In this document: piece by piece, positions 62,417 through 64,000 of the stretch
How positions within the stretch are numbered: the first letter of the stretch is position 1
Layout of the letters: every line of letters begins with the position of its first letter
DNA from: Rubrivivax sp.
GTDB taxonomy: Bacteria > Pseudomonadota > Gammaproteobacteria > Burkholderiales > Burkholderiaceae_C
Direction: 5' to 3'
DNA: 64,000 nucleotides
Assembly: GCA_027491255.1 (NCBI GenBank)
Contig: JAIXWM010000138.1
Coordinates: 31,650 to 95,649, forward strand
Notes under the pieces: model-generated
Told to the model about the DNA's origin: nothing
Seen by the model: only the letters and a program-made list of their open reading frames with translations
The model's database searches: none
Translations under genes and position numbers: made by a program

Positions 62417-62494
62417 GTTTCTAACGTTTCGATTCTTACTTTAAAACTTGCATTCTGCAACAAGGCGCTACCCATGCGCTGGCTTGGTGTATGA
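61469..62494 (+). CDS. IS1595-family transposase with read-through C-terminus
   Basis: The 341-residue frame has the IS1595 pattern: an N-terminal zinc ribbon (FRCPRCDDARHC, then FQCIGCRHQASV), then SYPTAWLLHQKINRAM. The catalytic domain has Asp residues in AVQLDDAYLRGERS and VVLSDGLGCFAV, and VLGNLKTTPSGAFHA. The family normally ends soon after RFDLRGLL and a short basic tail. Here the frame continues into AT-rich flanking DNA (TCVSNVSILTLKLAF), giving about 25 foreign residues. The right end of the element is therefore probably truncated or its stop lost. Confidence 0.85.
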   Translation: MFSYKIQFQPGMSIPEFMRHFGTEEQCAEALQRARWPKGFRCPRCDDARHCLVSQGGRKLFQCIGCRHQASVTACTMMEHFKLPLTAWFLAIHLISQAKTGMSALALKRDLGVSYPTAWLLHQKINRAMADRGATHLLEGAVQLDDAYLRGERSEGKAGRGSEIKVPFVAAMSLDENSGPTHLKLDVVSGFTSQAIATWAKARLKPGCVVLSDGLGCFAVVTEAGCVHIPHVVGTLTPKDLPEFKWINTVLGNLKTTPSGAFHAPRCRKYGQTYLAAFAYRFSRRFDLRGLLATFIVDVARCRPVPEKVVRRDLTCVSNVSILTLKLAFCNKALPMRWLGV

Positions 62495-62514
62495 CTTGAA
62501 ATTCGAGGAAATAG

Positions 62515-63288
62515 ATGAAAGCCGTAATTCTCGCTGGTGGTCTTGGCACACGTATCTCAGAAGAGACTCACCTTAAACCCAAGCCCATGATAGAGATTGG
62601 TGGTAAGCCTATTCTGTGGCATATAATGAAGATTTATTCTGCTCATGGCGTAAATGAATTTATCATCTGTTGTGGATATAAAGGATATGTAATTAAAGAA
62701 TACTTTGCCAACTACTTTCTTCACATGTCTGATGTTACCTTTGACATGGCAATCAACGAAATGTCTGTACATCATAAGAAAGCTGAGCCATGGCGTGTTA
62801 CTTTAGTGGATACTGGTGATGACACGTTAACAGGGGGGCGACTGAAGCGCGTTCAAGAATACGTTAGGAATGAGCCGGCCTTTTGCTTCACTTACGGCGA
62901 TGGAGTTGCGGATATCGATATCACCTCCCAGATAGAATTCCATCGCAATCACGGGAAGTTGGCTACGGTTACTGCGGTACAGCCCCCTGGTCGCTACGGA
63001 GCTCTCTTGAGGCAGGGAACATCGGTTCTTGGATTTCAGGAAAAACCTCCTGGAGATGGCGCCTGGATCAACGGCGGCTTTTTTGTTCTGAATCCTGATG
63101 TTATGGATTACATCGACGGCGATCGAAGCTCGTGGGAGGGTCATCCGCTTGAATCTATTGCTGACCAAGGACAGTTAGAAGCTTTTGAGCACCGTGGTTT
63201 CTGGCAGCCTATGGACACATTGCGCGACAAGAACCACCTAGAAGAGTTATGGCGTAATAGTCAAGCACCCTGGAAGAAGTGGATTTGA
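62515..63288 (+). CDS. rfbF: Glucose-1-phosphate cytidylyltransferase
   Basis: The 257-residue product starts MKAVILAGGLGTRISEET and has KPKPMIEIGGKPILWHIM, FCFTYGDGVADIDI and WINGGFFVLNPDVMDYI, all characteristic of RfbF/DdhA. It makes CDP-glucose from CTP and glucose-1-phosphate, the first step to CDP-linked 3,6-dideoxy sugars of O-antigens. Base composition and codon use are far more AT-rich than the rest of the window, so the gene was probably acquired with its O-antigen locus. The stop shares one base with the rfbG start (TGATG). Confidence 0.93.
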   Translation: MKAVILAGGLGTRISEETHLKPKPMIEIGGKPILWHIMKIYSAHGVNEFIICCGYKGYVIKEYFANYFLHMSDVTFDMAINEMSVHHKKAEPWRVTLVDTGDDTLTGGRLKRVQEYVRNEPAFCFTYGDGVADIDITSQIEFHRNHGKLATVTAVQPPGRYGALLRQGTSVLGFQEKPPGDGAWINGGFFVLNPDVMDYIDGDRSSWEGHPLESIADQGQLEAFEHRGFWQPMDTLRDKNHLEELWRNSQAPWKKWI

Positions 63289-63640
63289 TGTTGTCAAACA
63301 GTGATTTCTGGCGAGACAAGCGTGTACTCCTTACCGGGCGAACCGGTTTTAAGGGTACTTGGCTCGCCCTGTGGCTCAATCAGTTGGGTGCACGCGTTAG
63401 TGGGCTCGCTTTGGCGCCGCATACTAAGAAAAACTTGTTTGAACTTAATCAGCTACATATGCTCTTAGAAAACCATGATCTTGATATTTGTAACTCGAAG
63501 TTGGTCGCCAAATGCATTCAAGCGGTTCAACCCCATATCGTGATGCATCTCGCCGCTCAAGCCTTGGTTCGCGCCAGCTACACCGATCCTCTGGGTACTT
63601 TTAGCATCAACGTCCAGGGTCAATGCCGCGAACTTTGCGA
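63288..63640 (+). pseudogene. rfbG: CDP-glucose 4,6-dehydratase, 5' fragment cut off by GC-rich DNA
   Basis: From ATG 63288 the frame reads like RfbG: FWRDKRVLLTGRTGFKGTWL, then GLALAPHTKKNLFEL and VMHLAAQALVRASYTDPLG. After about 111 codons, near TFSINVQG (about 63620), the match to the family stops and the composition changes abruptly from AT-rich to GC-rich. The frame remains open but encodes an unrelated low-complexity sequence. A full RfbG has about 360 residues, so only a third is present. The gene is most likely interrupted by an insertion; the rest could lie beyond the window. Confidence 0.75.
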
Positions 63641-63641
63641 T

Positions 63642-63932
63642 TCACCCCTTATAGGCCGCCTTCGGATGAGGCTTGATCGGGGGATGGTTTCGGGGCGCCG
63701 ATCGCTGCGGCTTGCGGCGTTTGATGGTGCGCGCGATGGCGACCAGTGCCCCGCGCACGAGGGTGACGATCTCGGCGGCGAACACCAGCAGCCGCGGGAC
63801 GGTGCTCTGCAGGACGGTCTGGGCGTAGGCCAGGTTGCACGGCCTGTCGGGTCCGGCAGCTTGGATGCTTTCGTGCGCGGCGCGGTGCGTGTCAAGGTAG
63901 TTGTCGCACGATTCATGCCGCGAGTGCGCCTT
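63642..63932 (-). CDS. Unidentified GC-rich frame, possibly from the inserted element
   Basis: On the minus strand a frame without a clear start codon runs from 63932 to the stop at 63642. It contains CDNYLDTHRAAHESIQAAG, TVLQSTVPRLLVFAAEIVTL and a basic tail (RTIKRRKPQRSAPRN, ending AAYKG). I do not recognise the family. It ends at the point where rfbG breaks off, which suggests it belongs to whatever was inserted there. Real coding status is uncertain. Confidence 0.3.
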   Translation of the reverse strand, partial: KAHSRHESCDNYLDTHRAAHESIQAAGPDRPCNLAYAQTVLQSTVPRLLVFAAEIVTLVRGALVAIARTIKRRKPQRSAPRNHPPIKPHPKAAYKG

Positions 63933-64000
63933 TCACCGCCGCCGCCGCTTGCTCCGCGGCCACGTCCTTGCGCTCAGGGTTCAGTGTCACGATCTTCTCG
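63913..64000 (-). CDS. 3' end of an unidentified gene entering from the right (partial)
   Basis: The minus-strand frame reads EKIVTLNPERKDVAAEQAAA and ends VKGALAA at TGA 63915-63913. Twenty-eight residues are visible. The stop overlaps an ATG (63916) by the ATGA pattern, so a downstream gene may be coupled to it. No family call is possible. Confidence 0.35.
   Translation of the reverse strand, partial: EKIVTLNPERKDVAAEQAAAAVKGALAA

Overview
The window is high-GC DNA (roughly 70% in most places, judged by eye) from what looks like a betaproteobacterium of the order Burkholderiales. The evidence is the pair of periplasmic Bug-type solute receptors, the glnA / DUF4124 / ntrB / ntrC arrangement, the paralogous Kdo transferases, and a protocatechuate 4,5-cleavage cluster in the same order as the pmd genes of Comamonas. 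I see no rRNA, tRNA or CRISPR array.

Region 1 (1-10.5 kb) is scarred and accessory. It starts with a probable deletion fusion of liv transporter genes, an SDR dehydrogenase and an acyl-CoA dehydrogenase. These are followed by three toxin-antitoxin-like modules: MazEF at 3.1-3.7 kb, an excisionase-type HTH plus PIN pair at 4.5-5.9 kb lying between two ~172-bp direct repeats, and a DUF3018 antitoxin with an internally deleted MazF at 10.1-10.5 kb. Between them sit a LysR / Bug receptor / FAD-oxidoreductase unit and decayed gene fragments, one of which copies the 3' end of the acyl-CoA dehydrogenase gene.

Region 2 (10.6-18.5 kb) looks like a catabolic unit. An SMP-30 lactonase, an aldo/keto reductase and an IclR regulator diverge from a Bug receptor and a Cys-type sulfatase. 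A LysR regulator and a Tat-exported nitroreductase-like protein follow. Region 3 (19-34.3 kb) is mostly chromosomal backbone: a fluoride channel, an overlapping envelope-related gene run (AIM24, beta-propeller, NodB-type deacetylase, fatty acid hydroxylase, EI24, MoaB-like), glnA with a readable sigma-54 promoter and NtrC site, DUF4124-ntrB-ntrC, and the opposing xthA-folA-thyA genes followed by an ABC exporter.

Region 4 (34.3-46 kb) joins quinate/shikimate breakdown to the protocatechuate 4,5-cleavage pathway. A LysR regulator precedes type II dehydroquinase, a shikimate/quinate dehydrogenase, an HPPD-like VOC protein and a TIM-barrel 3-dehydroshikimate dehydratase. The last two correspond to the two halves of QuiC, here as separate genes. 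Then come ligJ, ligK, an unexplained DUF1932 dehydrogenase, ligI, a large inverted repeat, ligA, ligB and ligC. Together these could take 3-dehydroquinate and shikimate to protocatechuate and on to pyruvate and oxaloacetate. The 4-oxalomesaconate tautomerase (LigU/PmdU) is not in the window.

Region 5 (46-64 kb) holds an aldo/keto reductase and lon, then surface-polysaccharide genes: phosphomannomutase, two waaA paralogues, a nonulosonic (sialic/legionaminic-like) acid set (Gfo/Idh, CMP-sugar synthetase, SDR, NeuB, NeuC), WlbA and WlbB-like enzymes for a 2,3-diamino-uronic acid, and a WbpM-type dehydratase. Base composition falls sharply near 61 kb, inside the WbpM gene, and stays low through rfbF and the start of rfbG. 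That AT-richer block is interrupted by a GC-rich IS1595-type element at about 61.4-62.4 kb and is broken off by other GC-rich DNA at about 63.63 kb, which truncates rfbG.
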